Origin: Bacillota bacterium
GTDB taxonomy: Bacteria > Bacillota > Clostridia > Acetivibrionales > DSM-1351
NCBI GenBank assembly: GCA_023398105.1
Contig: JAEWST010000046.1
Location: 1-42,535 of the forward strand
Direction: 5' to 3'
Length of the DNA: 42,535 nucleotides
Shown here: piece by piece, positions 1-8,742 of the stretch
Layout of the letters: every line of letters starts with the position of its first letter
Numbering within the stretch: position 1 is the stretch's first letter
Made by a program: the position numbers and the translations under genes
Notes under the pieces: model-generated
The model's input: only the letters and a program-made list of their open reading frames with translations
Told to the model about the DNA's origin: nothing
Databases searched by the model: none

Positions 1-1003
1 CTACTTCCGACATAAGAATATTTCGCTGATTACCAACAACAGAAGGATTAATCATCTCATAAGCAGAGGTATTTTTATTAACTGCATCTGCATGCATCCC
101 AGCCTTATGTGCGAATGCACAATTCCCAACGAATGGTGCTCTTTCATCATGGATAATATTAGCAACCTCACTGACATATCTCGCTATGGAAGTCAGTTTT
201 TCCATATTTTCCTTTGGAACACATTGATAGTCCATCATCAATTGTAGGTTTGGTATTATTGTACAAAGGTTTGCATTTCCACATCTTTCACCAAATCCAT
301 TTATTGTACCCTGTACTTGAACTGCTCCAGCTTCAACTGCAGCTATTGACCCTGCAACAGCCATACCATTATCATTGTGACAGTGAATACCAATTGCACA
401 GCCCACTTTTTCACAAACTAATGCTGTTACCTTTGCTATGTGTGAAGGAAGGCTTGCACCTTTTGTATCGCATAAACATATAGCATCTGCCCCTGCTTCA
501 TAAGCCCTTTGTAATGTTGTCATCGCATATTCAGAATTTGCATTGTACCCATCAAAAAAATGTTCAGCGTCATATACAACTGTCTTACCCTTTTGCTTGA
601 AATATTTTATTGTATCATAAATCATGCTTAGGTTTTCCTCTAATGTAGTTTTAAGTATTTCTGTTACCTGAAAATCCCATGCTTTTCCAAATACTGCAAC
701 AGCGGAAGTATCGGCATTTAGCAATGACTGTACATTTGCATCTTCTTCAACCTTTATGTTTGCTCGTCTCGTAGCACCAAATGCAATTATTTTTGAAGTA
801 GTAAGCTTTAACTTCATCATCTTTTCAAAAAACTCCAAATCCTTTGGGTTTGAGCTGGGGTTTCCAGCTTCTATATAATCAACACCTAGCTGGTCAAGCT
901 TTTTTACAATTTTAAGTTTATCCTCAACAGTAAACGAAATCCCTAATGCCTGTGCCCCATCCCTTAATGTTGAGTCATAGATAATTACTTTATTATTTGT
1001 CAT
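1..1003 (-). CDS. cimA: (R)-citramalate synthase / isopropylmalate synthase-family protein, C-terminus outside the window
   Basis: About 334 residues are visible, starting at ATG 1001-1003 and running open off the left edge. The protein begins MTNNKVIIYDSTLRDGAQ, the DxTLRDGxQ metal-site signature of the DRE-TIM metallolyase family. It also has the HCHNDNGMAVA metal-binding motif and a GTINGFGERCGNAN stretch. Family members condense pyruvate or 2-oxoacids with acetyl-CoA. The divergent sequence (DGAQALGISF rather than the LeuA DGEQTPG) and the early VFGKAWDFQV segment match the CimA/LeuA2 subgroup, which makes citramalate for the threonine-independent isoleucine route. It is the last visible gene of the ilvB-ilvN-ilvC-leuA series, which fits an isoleucine role. 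Homocitrate synthase is a less likely alternative. The C-terminal regulatory domain cannot be inspected. Confidence 0.85.
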   Translation of the reverse strand, partial: MTNNKVIIYDSTLRDGAQALGISFTVEDKLKIVKKLDQLGVDYIEAGNPSSNPKDLEFFEKMMKLKLTTSKIIAFGATRRANIKVEEDANVQSLLNADTSAVAVFGKAWDFQVTEILKTTLEENLSMIYDTIKYFKQKGKTVVYDAEHFFDGYNANSEYAMTTLQRAYEAGADAICLCDTKGASLPSHIAKVTALVCEKVGCAIGIHCHNDNGMAVAGSIAAVEAGAVQVQGTINGFGERCGNANLCTIIPNLQLMMDYQCVPKENMEKLTSIARYVSEVANIIHDERAPFVGNCAFAHKAGMHADAVNKNTSAYEMINPSVVGNQRNILMSEV

Positions 1004-1155
1004 ATGCCGTGCTCCTTTCTATATCATTTTTACAAAAATCTCTAAGAGCTTAATCCACACTATAGTAAGTATCATCTAAACCACGTTGGAATTTTGTGTA
1101 CTGCTTTTCTATAAATATATTTTTGAGTAAAATTTGCTAGTACTTTTTCAATTAT

Positions 1156-1200
1156 AACGAGGCAAGAAAATGTCCCCCACTTCTATAAGTGGCGGGTACC
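1156..1200. repeat. Dispersed repeat R1, solo end with internal hairpin
   Basis: A 45-bp sequence begins AACGAGGCAAGAAAATGTCC and contains the hairpin CCACTT-CTAT-AAGTGG. It matches, nearly base for base and in inverted orientation, the right end of the element at 21254-21337. It lies between leuA and cimA. The terminal sequence plus an imperfect subterminal hairpin recalls IS200/IS605-type ends or palindrome-associated remnants. No transposase is present, so the assignment is tentative. Confidence 0.6.
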
Positions 1201-1213
1201 GCAAATAACTGTT

Positions 1214-1266
1214 AATAAAAAAAGTAACCCCTAATAGGAGCTACTTTTTCAAGCGGCTCCTATTAG
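1214..1266 (-). terminator. Rho-independent terminator overlapping the leuA stop
   Basis: Read on the minus strand, a perfect 11-bp stem CTAATAGGAGC/GCTCCTATTAG (1256-1266 with 1231-1241) is followed by GGGGTTAC and seven T (complement of 1217-1223). The stem overlaps the last codons of leuA. It should end most ilvB-to-leuA transcripts before cimA, so cimA may also have its own promoter in 1004-1213. Confidence 0.75.
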
Positions 1267-2804
1267 CTAATTATTTCCCCATCAATTTCTTTTTTGCTAC
1301 CTATCTCACTAATTGATCTGTTAATAGCATTTAGGTATGCCTTAACACTTGCCTCTATAATGTCTGTGCTTACGCCTTTTCCTAAATATACACTATTATC
1401 ATTTGATATTTTAACTGTTACTTCACCCAGTGCATCTTTACCTTCTGTAACAGCCTTTATACTATAATGGATCAGCTCAGCATAAACCCCTGTTGCACGC
1501 TCAATTGCTTTAAAGGCAGCGTCAACTGGACCATCTCCTGTTGCAGCCTCTGTAATAACTTCATCTTCTCTTCTTATACTAACTGTTGATGTAGAAATCA
1601 TTTTGTTTCCGCTATTTATCTGGAAGCTGTCTATTACAAATATTTCAGGCACAGCTATATTTGCATCAACTAATGCCTCTATATCCTTGTCAGTAACAAC
1701 TTTCTTTTTATCCGCTAAGTCTTTAAATTTATCAAAAGCAGTCTTTACTACTTCTTCTGGTAAAGCATATCCCATTTCCTTTAATCTCTCTTCAAAGGCA
1801 TGGCGACCTGACAGCTTACCTAATACCATTCTGTTTTTGCCAACACCTACAGACTCAGGTGTCATTATTTCATAAGTAGTTTTCTCAGAAAGAACACCAT
1901 GCTGATGTATCCCAGACTCATGGGCAAAAGCATTGGCTCCAACAATAGCCTTATTAGGCTGAACACTAACACCTGTAAGGCTTGAAACTAATTTACTTGT
2001 TCTATATATCTGTGTAGTATCAATTTTGTGTGTTATATTATAATAGTCTTTTCTAGTGTTAATACCCATTATAATTTCTTCAACAGCTGCATTACCAGCT
2101 CTTTCACCAAGACCATTTATAGTACACTCAACTTGAGTTGCTCCATTTTCAATAGCTGCAAGCGAATTTGCAACAGCCATACCTAAGTCATTGTGACAGT
2201 GAACACTAATTTCAGCCTTATCTATGTTTGGCACTCTATTACGTATATTATTAATTAATTTACCATATTCCATAGGTGTTGTATAACCAACTGTATCTGG
2301 GATATTTACAACTGTAGCACCTGCCGAAATAACTGCTTCAACTATTTTCATAAGGAAGTCTTCCCTTGTTCTGCTTGCATCCTCAGCAGAGAACTCAACA
2401 TCTGAGCAAAAGCTTTTTGCATATTTTACCATGCTTACTGCTCTCTCTAAAACTTCCTCTTCAGTCATTTTGAGCTTATACTTCATGTGAATATCTGATG
2501 TAGCAATAAAAGTATGAATTCTTGGGCTTTCTGCGTACTTAACAGCCTCCCATGCCCTATCAATATCCTTTTCTGAGGCACGGCATAGGCTTGCTATTGA
2601 TACACCTTTTAAGTTCTTTGAGAGTGTCATGATAGACTCGAAATCGCCTGGTGAAGCTATAGCAAAGCCACCCTCGATAACATCTACTCCTAATCGTACA
2701 AGTTGTTTTGCAATTTCCATTTTCTCTTGTAAGTTTAGATTGACTCCTGGTGTTTGCTCACCATCTCTAAGCGTTGTATCAAATATTTTTATTCTTCTTG
2801 CCAT
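1263..2804 (-). CDS. leuA: 2-isopropylmalate synthase
   Basis: The 513-residue protein condenses 2-oxoisovalerate with acetyl-CoA in the first committed step of leucine synthesis. The N-terminal TIM barrel carries DTTLRDGEQTPGVN near residue 9 and SVHCHNDLGMAVANS near residue 200, the divalent-metal and substrate motifs. AFAHESGIHQHG follows around residue 292. The last 120 or so residues form the leucine-sensing regulatory (LeuA allosteric) domain, including the GDGPVDAAF signature. Length is normal for bacterial LeuA. The start is supported by AAGGGGGT seven bases before ATG. It follows ilvC with a 277-bp gap that holds a hairpin and an inverted-repeat element. Control by the T-box upstream of ilvB and by leucine feedback is expected. 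Confidence 0.95.
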   Translation of the reverse strand: MARRIKIFDTTLRDGEQTPGVNLNLQEKMEIAKQLVRLGVDVIEGGFAIASPGDFESIMTLSKNLKGVSIASLCRASEKDIDRAWEAVKYAESPRIHTFIATSDIHMKYKLKMTEEEVLERAVSMVKYAKSFCSDVEFSAEDASRTREDFLMKIVEAVISAGATVVNIPDTVGYTTPMEYGKLINNIRNRVPNIDKAEISVHCHNDLGMAVANSLAAIENGATQVECTINGLGERAGNAAVEEIIMGINTRKDYYNITHKIDTTQIYRTSKLVSSLTGVSVQPNKAIVGANAFAHESGIHQHGVLSEKTTYEIMTPESVGVGKNRMVLGKLSGRHAFEERLKEMGYALPEEVVKTAFDKFKDLADKKKVVTDKDIEALVDANIAVPEIFVIDSFQINSGNKMISTSTVSIRREDEVITEAATGDGPVDAAFKAIERATGVYAELIHYSIKAVTEGKDALGEVTVKISNDNSVYLGKGVSTDIIEASVKAYLNAINRSISEIGSKKEIDGEIIS

Positions 2805-2821
2805 GCAAATACCCCCTTCTC

Positions 2822-2840
2822 AGGAACATAATCTGTTCCT
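2822..2840 (-). promoter_or_regulatory. Hairpin just upstream of the leuA ribosome binding site
   Basis: AGGAACA-TAATC-TGTTCCT is a perfect 7-bp stem with a 5-base loop. It ends only a few bases before the AAGGGGGT ribosome binding site of leuA on the minus strand. It could be an RNA-processing or mRNA-stability element. No T-tract follows, so it is not a terminator. Confidence 0.4.
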
Positions 2841-2876
2841 TAATTCCTAATATCAATTGATGTTATGATATTACTT

Positions 2877-2991
2877 TTCAGCCACTTAATATAGATTATT
2901 AACTTAATTTCTTATTGTTTAAGTATGAACACACAATATGTAGCTTATATAAGTATATTCATTGCTATATATTGTATTGTCTGTGGCTGAA
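2877..2991. repeat. 115-bp AT-rich element with terminal inverted repeats between ilvC and leuA
   Basis: TTCAGCCAC at 2877-2885 is exactly repeated in inverted form as GTGGCTGAA at 2983-2991. The interior is very AT-rich with no open frame. It may be a miniature inverted-repeat element or the base of a long RNA stem in the ilvC-leuA transcript. No second copy was found in the window, so the nature is unresolved. Confidence 0.35.
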
Positions 2992-3081
2992 TAAAAACAT
3001 CTTGATTACTATTATTTAATCAAATACTATATTGTATTTGAAAGTTACTATTTAATGTTCTATTTAATATATCTATTGTTC

Positions 3082-4077
3082 CTATTTTTTGAGCCAGCTC
3101 ATCATTTTTCTGAGTTCTGCACCAACTGCTTCTACCTGATGCTCTGATTCATTTCTTCTCATTGCAAGGAAGTTTGATCTTCCACCTGCTGCATTTTCAA
3201 TTACCCAGTTAGAAGCAAATTTACCATCCTGAATTTCTTTAAGTACCTTTTTCATTTCTTTTCTAGTCTCATCTGTAATTATTCTCTTACCTGTTACATA
3301 ATCACCATATTCAGCAGTATCACTGATTGAGTATCTCATTTCAGCAAAACCACCTTGGTTGATAAGATCTACTATAAGCTTCATCTCATGTACACATTCA
3401 AAGTATGCTATTTCTGGTTGGTAGCCAGCATTTACAAGTGTTTCAAAGCCTGCTTTCATCAATTCAGTAACACCACCGCAGAGTACAGCCTGCTCACCAA
3501 AAAGGTCAGTCTCAGTTTCTTCTCTGAAGGTAGTTTCAAGTATTCCTGCCCTTCCAGCTCCTATTCCTGAAGCATAAGCAAGTGCAAAGTCTTTTGCCTT
3601 ACCTGATGCATCCTGATGAATAGCTATTAAAGAAGGTACTCCTCTTCCTTCTTTGTATTGGCTTCTAACTGTATGTCCTGGTCCCTTTGGTGCTGCCATT
3701 ATTACGTCTACATCTGCAGGTGGAACTATCAAATTGTAAACAATGTTAAAGCCATGGGCAAACATTAATACATTTCCTGATTTAAGGTTTGGAGCTATAC
3801 ACTCATCATACATAGCTTTTTGAGTTTGATCTGGTGTTAATATCATGATTATATCTGCCATTTTTGCTGCTTCTGCTGTATCGTATACCTTAAGTCCATC
3901 TGCCTCTACTTGCTTTCTTCTTGTAGAATTAGGTGTCAAACCTACTATTACATTAACTCCACTATCATTTAGATTCTGAGCATGAGCATGACCTTGACTT
4001 CCATATCCAATAATTGCTACTGTCTTACCCTCTAATAAGTTTAAATTACAATCGCTATCATAATACATCTTTGCCAT
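3082..4077 (-). CDS. ilvC: Ketol-acid reductoisomerase (class I)
   Basis: Converts 2-acetolactate to 2,3-dihydroxyisovalerate (and the isoleucine counterpart) with NAD(P)H and magnesium. The N-terminal Rossmann motif is GYGSQGHAHAQNL. The cofactor loop GLTPNSTRRKQ follows, and AAPKGPGHTVR is typical of the family. The all-helical knotted C-terminal domain contains DLFGEQAVLCGG and the metal-binding CVHEMKLIVDL. At 331 residues it is the short class I form. I chose ATG 4075-4077 (MAKMYYDSD) because AGGAGG lies just upstream; an in-frame upstream ATG at 4110 has no ribosome binding site and would place the AGGAGG inside the gene. It is the third gene of the operon, 92 bp after ilvN. Confidence 0.96.
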   Translation of the reverse strand: MAKMYYDSDCNLNLLEGKTVAIIGYGSQGHAHAQNLNDSGVNVIVGLTPNSTRRKQVEADGLKVYDTAEAAKMADIIMILTPDQTQKAMYDECIAPNLKSGNVLMFAHGFNIVYNLIVPPADVDVIMAAPKGPGHTVRSQYKEGRGVPSLIAIHQDASGKAKDFALAYASGIGAGRAGILETTFREETETDLFGEQAVLCGGVTELMKAGFETLVNAGYQPEIAYFECVHEMKLIVDLINQGGFAEMRYSISDTAEYGDYVTGKRIITDETRKEMKKVLKEIQDGKFASNWVIENAAGGRSNFLAMRRNESEHQVEAVGAELRKMMSWLKK

Positions 4078-4169
4078 TTTAAAATTCCTCCTAAATAAAT
4101 TAATTATCAATTCTTATAAAATTGTACAATGTTATCAAATTAAAACTAAATTACAACTATATTTTTTTA

Positions 4170-4679
4170 CTATTCTTCGTTGTTTCCTGCCTTAATGTAC
4201 TTATTTCCTCTCTCAATGGCTATAGTACCTGTTCTGACTATTTCCTTGATACCAAATTGACGTAGCATATCCTCTAGTGCTGTTACCTTTTCATTAGCTC
4301 CTGATGCTTCAACAGTCAGGGTATTTTTTGAAACATCAACTATTTTTGCTCTGAATATCTCAACTATCTGCATTATTTCTGTTCTATTTGTCGGTGTAGC
4401 ATTTACCTTTATCAGAGCAAGTTCACGACTTACAGAATCTGATGGTTCTAATGTTCTTATTTTTATGACATCAATTAGCTTATTTAGCTGCTTGTTTACC
4501 TGCTCAACAGTGTAATCATCGCCATCTACAACTATTGTCATTCTAGACACCTCAGGGTCTTCAGTTACTCCAACTGCCAAACTGTCAATATTAAATCCTC
4601 TTCGGCTGAACAAACCTGACACTCGCGATAATACTCCCGAACGATTTTCAACTAATACTGATAAAGTATGTTTTGCCAT
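4170..4679 (-). CDS. ilvN: Acetolactate synthase small (regulatory) subunit
   Basis: This 169-residue ACT-domain protein begins MAKHTLSVLVENRSGVLSRV, the classic N-terminal ACT sequence. It has the SRMTIVVDGD segment and a C-terminal ACT-like half. The subunit binds the large subunit IlvB and confers valine feedback inhibition. I chose the start at 4677-4679 because GGGGAGG lies at the right distance. The longer form beginning MRGG would read through that ribosome binding site. It sits 62 bp after ilvB and 92 bp before ilvC in the same direction. The same protein is called ilvH in some genomes. Confidence 0.93.
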   Translation of the reverse strand: MAKHTLSVLVENRSGVLSRVSGLFSRRGFNIDSLAVGVTEDPEVSRMTIVVDGDDYTVEQVNKQLNKLIDVIKIRTLEPSDSVSRELALIKVNATPTNRTEIMQIVEIFRAKIVDVSKNTLTVEASGANEKVTALEDMLRQFGIKEIVRTGTIAIERGNKYIKAGNNEE

Positions 4680-4741
4680 TTTATTTCCTCCCCTCACTCT
4701 TCAATTAATGATTAACAATATATTTATATTTTGATGCAGAC

Positions 4742-6364
4742 CTATACAGTAGCTTCCTCTGGATCAACTACACATTCAAGTATATAGGTCTTGTCATCAG
4801 CTAAAAATCTATCCAATGCAGCATCTGCCTGTGAGTTATTTGTAATTCGTTCTGCACAAAAGCCATATGCTTCTGCAATCTTTACAAAGTCGGGGTTGCT
4901 GTCCAAATAAACCTGTGAATACCTTCCATTATGCTTGTTTTTCTGTAATTCCCTTACCATGCCCAGTCTTGAATTGTTAAATATAATTATTTTGATACCT
5001 ATTCCTTCCTGCTTTATAGTACCCAACTCTGGCATTGACATTTGAAAACTACCATCACCAGCTACTACAACTACTGTGCTCTCAGGCTTTCCTTTCTTGG
5101 CACCAATGGCAGCTGGCAGTCCATAGCCCATTGTTCCAAGTCCTCCAGAAGTTATAAAGGTTCCTGGCTTTTTAGCTATAAAGTTACTGGCAGCCCATAT
5201 TTGGTTTTGCCCAACCTCTGTAGTCATTATTGCACCAGCGGTTAGCTTTTTTGAAAGAATATCTATAATTAACCTTGGGTTTACTTTATTTGTCTGTTCA
5301 TCTATAGGCTTTTTCTTAGTTTGTTTTATATCCATTACCATGCTTAACCACTGCTTGGTATCTCCTGACTGAACAATTTCCAATAAATCCTCAAGCACCA
5401 GTCTTACATCACCAACTACTGGAATATTAGTGCTGACATTTTTTCCAATTTCAGCAGGGTCTATATCTATATGAATTATTTTTGCCTTCTGTGCAATCTT
5501 GCCAGTCGTGCCTAATGCTCTGTCGCCAACTCTTGCACCAATAAGAATGAGCAAGTCTGTATTATTTACTGCATAATTTGCACAATATACTCCATGGGAA
5601 CCTAACATTCCTAAATTCAGTGCATGGTCACTAGAAATTGCTCCAATGCCCATAAGTGTTGTAACTACAGGGATTTCACATTTCTCAACAAACTTTGTCA
5701 ATGAATCAGAAGCCTTTGCTGTAACAACTCCTCCACCAGCACATATTAATGGTGCTTTTGCCAATGATATTGCTTCAGCAATTTTCTTAATTTGTTGAGG
5801 ATGTCCCTTGTAGTTTGGCTTATAGCCTCTGATTTCAATTTCTTGTGGATATTTAAAATCAGTCATTTGTGTCTGTATATCAATAGGAACATCTATTACT
5901 ACAGGTCCAGGTCTTCCTGTAGCTGCAATGTGAAAAGCCTCCTTTATTATTCTAGGAAGTTCCTTTACGTCTTTTACAAGATAATTGTGCTTACAAAATG
6001 GTTCTGTGGCACCTGTTATATCTGCTTCCTGAAAGACATCTCTTCCAATCAGATCTAATTGTACCTGTCCTGTAATTGCAACTAAAGGGATTGAATCGGA
6101 ATATGCCGTTGCAATTCCTGTAATTAAGTTCGTTGCCCCAGGACCAGAAGTTGCTACGCATACGCCGATCTTGCCTGTTACACGAGAATATCCACTTGCT
6201 GCATGTGCTGCTCCCTGCTCAGTCCTTGTGAGAATATGTGTAAGTGTTGAATCTAGTAAGGCATCATAAAATGGACTGATTGCTGCACCCGGATAACCGA
6301 ATATTGTACTTATACCTTCTAGTTCTAAAGACTTTACCATAATTTGTGCACCTGTCAACTTCAT
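4742..6364 (-). CDS. ilvB: Acetolactate synthase large (catalytic) subunit
   Basis: A thiamine diphosphate enzyme that condenses two pyruvates (or pyruvate plus 2-oxobutyrate). Of 540 residues, the N-terminal PYR domain has the catalytic glutamate in RTEQGAAHAASGYSR. A central FAD/DHAP-synthase-like domain contains GARVGDRALGTTGK. The C-terminal PP domain holds the cofactor motif GDGSFQMSMPELGT ending in the FNNS segment. I chose ATG 6362-6364 (MKLTGAQIMV) because AAGGAGG is nine bases upstream. A longer reading from 6406 would contain that site. It is first in the operon behind the T-box leader. Confidence 0.96.
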   Translation of the reverse strand: MKLTGAQIMVKSLELEGISTIFGYPGAAISPFYDALLDSTLTHILTRTEQGAAHAASGYSRVTGKIGVCVATSGPGATNLITGIATAYSDSIPLVAITGQVQLDLIGRDVFQEADITGATEPFCKHNYLVKDVKELPRIIKEAFHIAATGRPGPVVIDVPIDIQTQMTDFKYPQEIEIRGYKPNYKGHPQQIKKIAEAISLAKAPLICAGGGVVTAKASDSLTKFVEKCEIPVVTTLMGIGAISSDHALNLGMLGSHGVYCANYAVNNTDLLILIGARVGDRALGTTGKIAQKAKIIHIDIDPAEIGKNVSTNIPVVGDVRLVLEDLLEIVQSGDTKQWLSMVMDIKQTKKKPIDEQTNKVNPRLIIDILSKKLTAGAIMTTEVGQNQIWAASNFIAKKPGTFITSGGLGTMGYGLPAAIGAKKGKPESTVVVVAGDGSFQMSMPELGTIKQEGIGIKIIIFNNSRLGMVRELQKNKHNGRYSQVYLDSNPDFVKIAEAYGFCAERITNNSQADAALDRFLADDKTYILECVVDPEEATV

Positions 6365-6564
6365 TTCAAACGCCTCCTTTTCCAATATTAAGCAACTATT
6401 TTGCAATTATTTAAACTACAGTGCTAAGCTACCAAAAATTTAGTAGCTTGCCTTTACAGCCTTAGTATCAGTATGTCAAATCTATTTTAGCTTTCCCTGC
6501 TTTTCATAAAATTTACACAGAATATATTCTTATACTAATAGTTGGTATTTATATTTTGGGTAAT

Positions 6565-6880
6565 AAAAAACCCTCGGCTCTGCTATATGCAGGGACGAGG
6601 GAACTATTCCATCGTGATACCACCCTGATTTAATACAATTTGTATAAACTGTATCCTCAGTGAGCAATCAGACGCGCGTCTGTGCTCTAAGCTATAACGT
6701 TGCCAACGCTAATACCTACTAAATACATCAGTATCTTTTGGTATCAGTTCTCGGGAATGAGTTATTCATGCATCTATCATACCAACTTCCACCAACCGCT
6801 GGCTCTCTAAAATGATACAAATACATCTTGATTCCTTCATCGACTTATATTAACAAGTAGATTTTGACTTGTTAACTTAT
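6565..6880 (-). promoter_or_regulatory. T-box leader of the ilvB operon, probable leucine (CUC) specifier, with terminator
   Basis: On the minus strand, 6613-6626 reads AGGGTGGTATCACG, the conserved T-box that binds the acceptor end of uncharged tRNA. It is followed by a G+C-rich stem (CCCTCG...CGAGGG, 6571-6601) and six T: the terminator that the tRNA-stabilised antiterminator would replace. Upstream, Stem I features AGAGAGCC and GGTTGGTGGAAG are visible near 6780-6815. In AACTCATTCCCGAG the triplet CTC (complement of 6759-6761) sits where the specifier codon is expected, pointing to tRNA-Leu. A hairpin TTAACAAGT/ACTTGTTAA lies near the 5' end. The specifier is an alignment by eye. Confidence 0.9.
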
Positions 6881-6970
6881 TTACTTGTATATCAATCTAT
6901 ATTTAAATAGTAAAATATTCGTACAACCCTTTTATTTTCAAAAAAATTGAAACTGCTGTAGGTTAAAGTT

Positions 6971-6999
6971 ATTATAGCATTTAAATAATATACCGTCAA
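6971..6999 (-). promoter_or_regulatory. Sigma-A promoter of the ilvB operon
   Basis: TTGACG (complement of 6994-6999), a 17-bp spacer and a perfect TATAAT (complement of 6971-6976). Transcription would begin near 6964, giving a leader of about 600 nt that contains the T-box. Confidence 0.8.
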
Positions 7000-7100
7000 T
7001 AATGCACCGCAAACGATTTCTACCCTTTTTTTAACTCGTTTTTCATGTTTTTTGCACTACATAATTTTAAATTAGAATATGATTTTTTGATTAATACACT

Positions 7101-7144
7101 CAACTTTCCCAGTTGAAAATGTTCAACTTATCAATGGAAAGTTG
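7101..7144. repeat. Dispersed palindromic repeat R3, copy A
   Basis: CAACTTTCC at the left and GGAAAGTTG at the right form terminal inverted repeats. The interior AGTTGAAAATGTTCAACT is itself palindromic. Its reverse complement matches the copies at 40173-40222, 41279-41333 and, more weakly, 16503-16547. It lies between the ilvB promoter and the thioredoxin-like gene. Confidence 0.65.
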
Positions 7145-7195
7145 GGCTAATACCTTAATAGCTCCTTAACTGATTGATGAAGAAACTACATTGCA

Positions 7196-7555
7196 TTATA
7201 TATCGTTAACAATGTCAATAAACTTAGCTTTGCTTATATAATTTGTTTGTTTAACCAAATTGCCTTCTTTGTAGAACCTTAAGTAAGGTACCTTATAATT
7301 TTTCCAATGATTCTCTTTAAAAGTCATAAATTCATTAAAATAGTCCGCATTATTATATTCAAGCTCATATATATCAATATCTTCTTCAAGTTCAAGTTTA
7401 TACACCCAGCTCTTCATATCTACCCACTGAGGGCACCAGTCCTGAGTCAAAATTATAATAACTTTGTTTTTGGAGGCTATCATTTTAGGTTCAAACTCTC
7501 CATTTTCAATTGCATACATTGCCTGTTCTGTTTTTATTATATGTTTATTTATCAT
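7196..7555 (-). CDS. Thioredoxin-fold protein with a single active-site cysteine
   Basis: The 119-residue product has the thioredoxin layout: a beta strand NKVIIILTQDW leading into WCPQW (residues 40-44), then a helix, and later VPYLRFYKEG, which carries the expected cis-proline and the central strand. The usual CxxC is reduced to C41-P-Q-W44, so the resolving cysteine is missing. Such a protein cannot run the classical dithiol cycle; a monothiol, bacilliredoxin-like or binding role is possible. No signal peptide is visible, so it should be cytoplasmic. It stands alone with no obvious operon partner, and its ribosome binding site is weak. The fold assignment is by motif only. Confidence 0.6.
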   Translation of the reverse strand: MINKHIIKTEQAMYAIENGEFEPKMIASKNKVIIILTQDWCPQWVDMKSWVYKLELEEDIDIYELEYNNADYFNEFMTFKENHWKNYKVPYLRFYKEGNLVKQTNYISKAKFIDIVNDI

Positions 7556-8201
7556 ATGTTACCTAGCCTTGTTGAATTATTATTTTTTATACTAATTTTA
7601 TAATTAAAATATGAACTAAATTTTCGGCATTATAGAAAAACCCGCAAATACTGTTCAATACTAACCTCACACGCCCCATTTGTGTACAAACCAAGTGAAA
7701 CTATCGGTGAAGAACTTCAACATAGCAGAGGTTATCCAATTCTTCCAATCTAACAGTTAGCGACCGTCTACTCCGTTTGCTAACATTTTAAAATGTGTAA
7801 AGGATGTGCAATACTAAAATTTAGTGGTCTGCTACAACAGAATGTTAGTGTATAATAAAAATATTAATAATGCGAATTAGTATTATATTTACCCATTTTA
7901 AGCTTAGATAATCATGTCGGCTAATATTTATGTATAAAAAATAGCTAATGGAGCTTGCTGAACGTATAAAAACAATTAACTGATTTGGAATTAATAGAGT
8001 ATACTTAAAGTATTTTTAAGCTTGGTTAGAAATAATTTCTATTATTGAGGTGTAATATAAATCAGCTCCACGTTATTGATTAATGCACTTATAGCAAGTT
8101 ACATGCTGGTATTTTTATATTAATTTGTTTTTAAAATGTAGAATTTAATTTTAAATATCGGTATATATGGCGTTAGAGCAAAGCCAGCATATTATATTAT
8201 A
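7556..8201. other. Gene-free stretch of 646 bp
   Basis: No convincing gene is seen. A G+C-richer patch around 7640-7760 has an open plus-strand reading frame without a start (it includes the peptide APFVYKPSETIGEELQ). It is followed by an imperfect hairpin at 7757-7785 (GTTAGC...GCTAAC). This may be a decayed gene or an RNA. The rest is AT-rich, and 8190-8201 abuts the end of tadA. Confidence 0.4.
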
Positions 8202-8672
8202 TTATAACTGCCCTTTTGATATTCTGATTTCTTCAAAAAAACTCTTCAATATCTCCCCACATTCCTCAAAAAGCAATCCTAGCACAACATCAACCATATG
8301 ATTAAATTGCTTAACTCGAAATAAGTCTACTACTGACCCTGCCGCACCAGCTCTGTTGTCCATTGCACCAATGTAAAGTGTACTTATTCTAGACTGAATT
8401 ATAGCTCCTGCACACATAGGACAAGGTTCTAATGTCACATACATTTCACAGCCGTCAAGCCTCCATGTACCCAGCTTTTTAGCAGCTTTTCGAATTGCCT
8501 CTATCTCTGCATGAGAGGTTACATCGTTTTTTGCTTCTTTTAGGTTGTGACCTCTAGCTATGATTTGACCATCTTTTACAATGATTGCACCTACTGGTGT
8601 TTCTCCCTTTTTATATGCAAGCTTTGCTTGATTTAAGGCTTTTAACATGAATTGTTCTTTTTTGGTGTACAT
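8202..8672 (-). CDS. tadA: tRNA-specific adenosine deaminase
   Basis: Deaminates the wobble adenosine A34 of tRNA-Arg(ACG) to inosine. The 156-residue protein has the zinc-dependent deaminase signature: H54-A-E56 in SHAEIEAI (E56 is the proton shuttle) and PCPMCAGAI with C84 and C87. The TPVGAIIVKDG and GHNLKE segments are typical of TadA. DNRAGAAGSVVDL distinguishes it from cytidine and guanine deaminases. Length is normal. The start is supported by AGAGGAAC before ATG. It stands alone, 70 bp downstream of the rloB-like gene and probably transcribed separately. Confidence 0.92.
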   Translation of the reverse strand: MYTKKEQFMLKALNQAKLAYKKGETPVGAIIVKDGQIIARGHNLKEAKNDVTSHAEIEAIRKAAKKLGTWRLDGCEMYVTLEPCPMCAGAIIQSRISTLYIGAMDNRAGAAGSVVDLFRVKQFNHMVDVVLGLLFEECGEILKSFFEEIRISKGQL

Positions 8673-8742
8673 TGGGAATGTTCCTCTTGAATTTAGTATA
8701 GATTATGGATATGGTATCGTTAACAAATGATATATTTATGTA

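Noticed and set aside
214..483. An 89-codon plus-strand frame near the left edge
   Set aside because: Antisense to the citramalate synthase frame, leucine/histidine-rich and without start signals.
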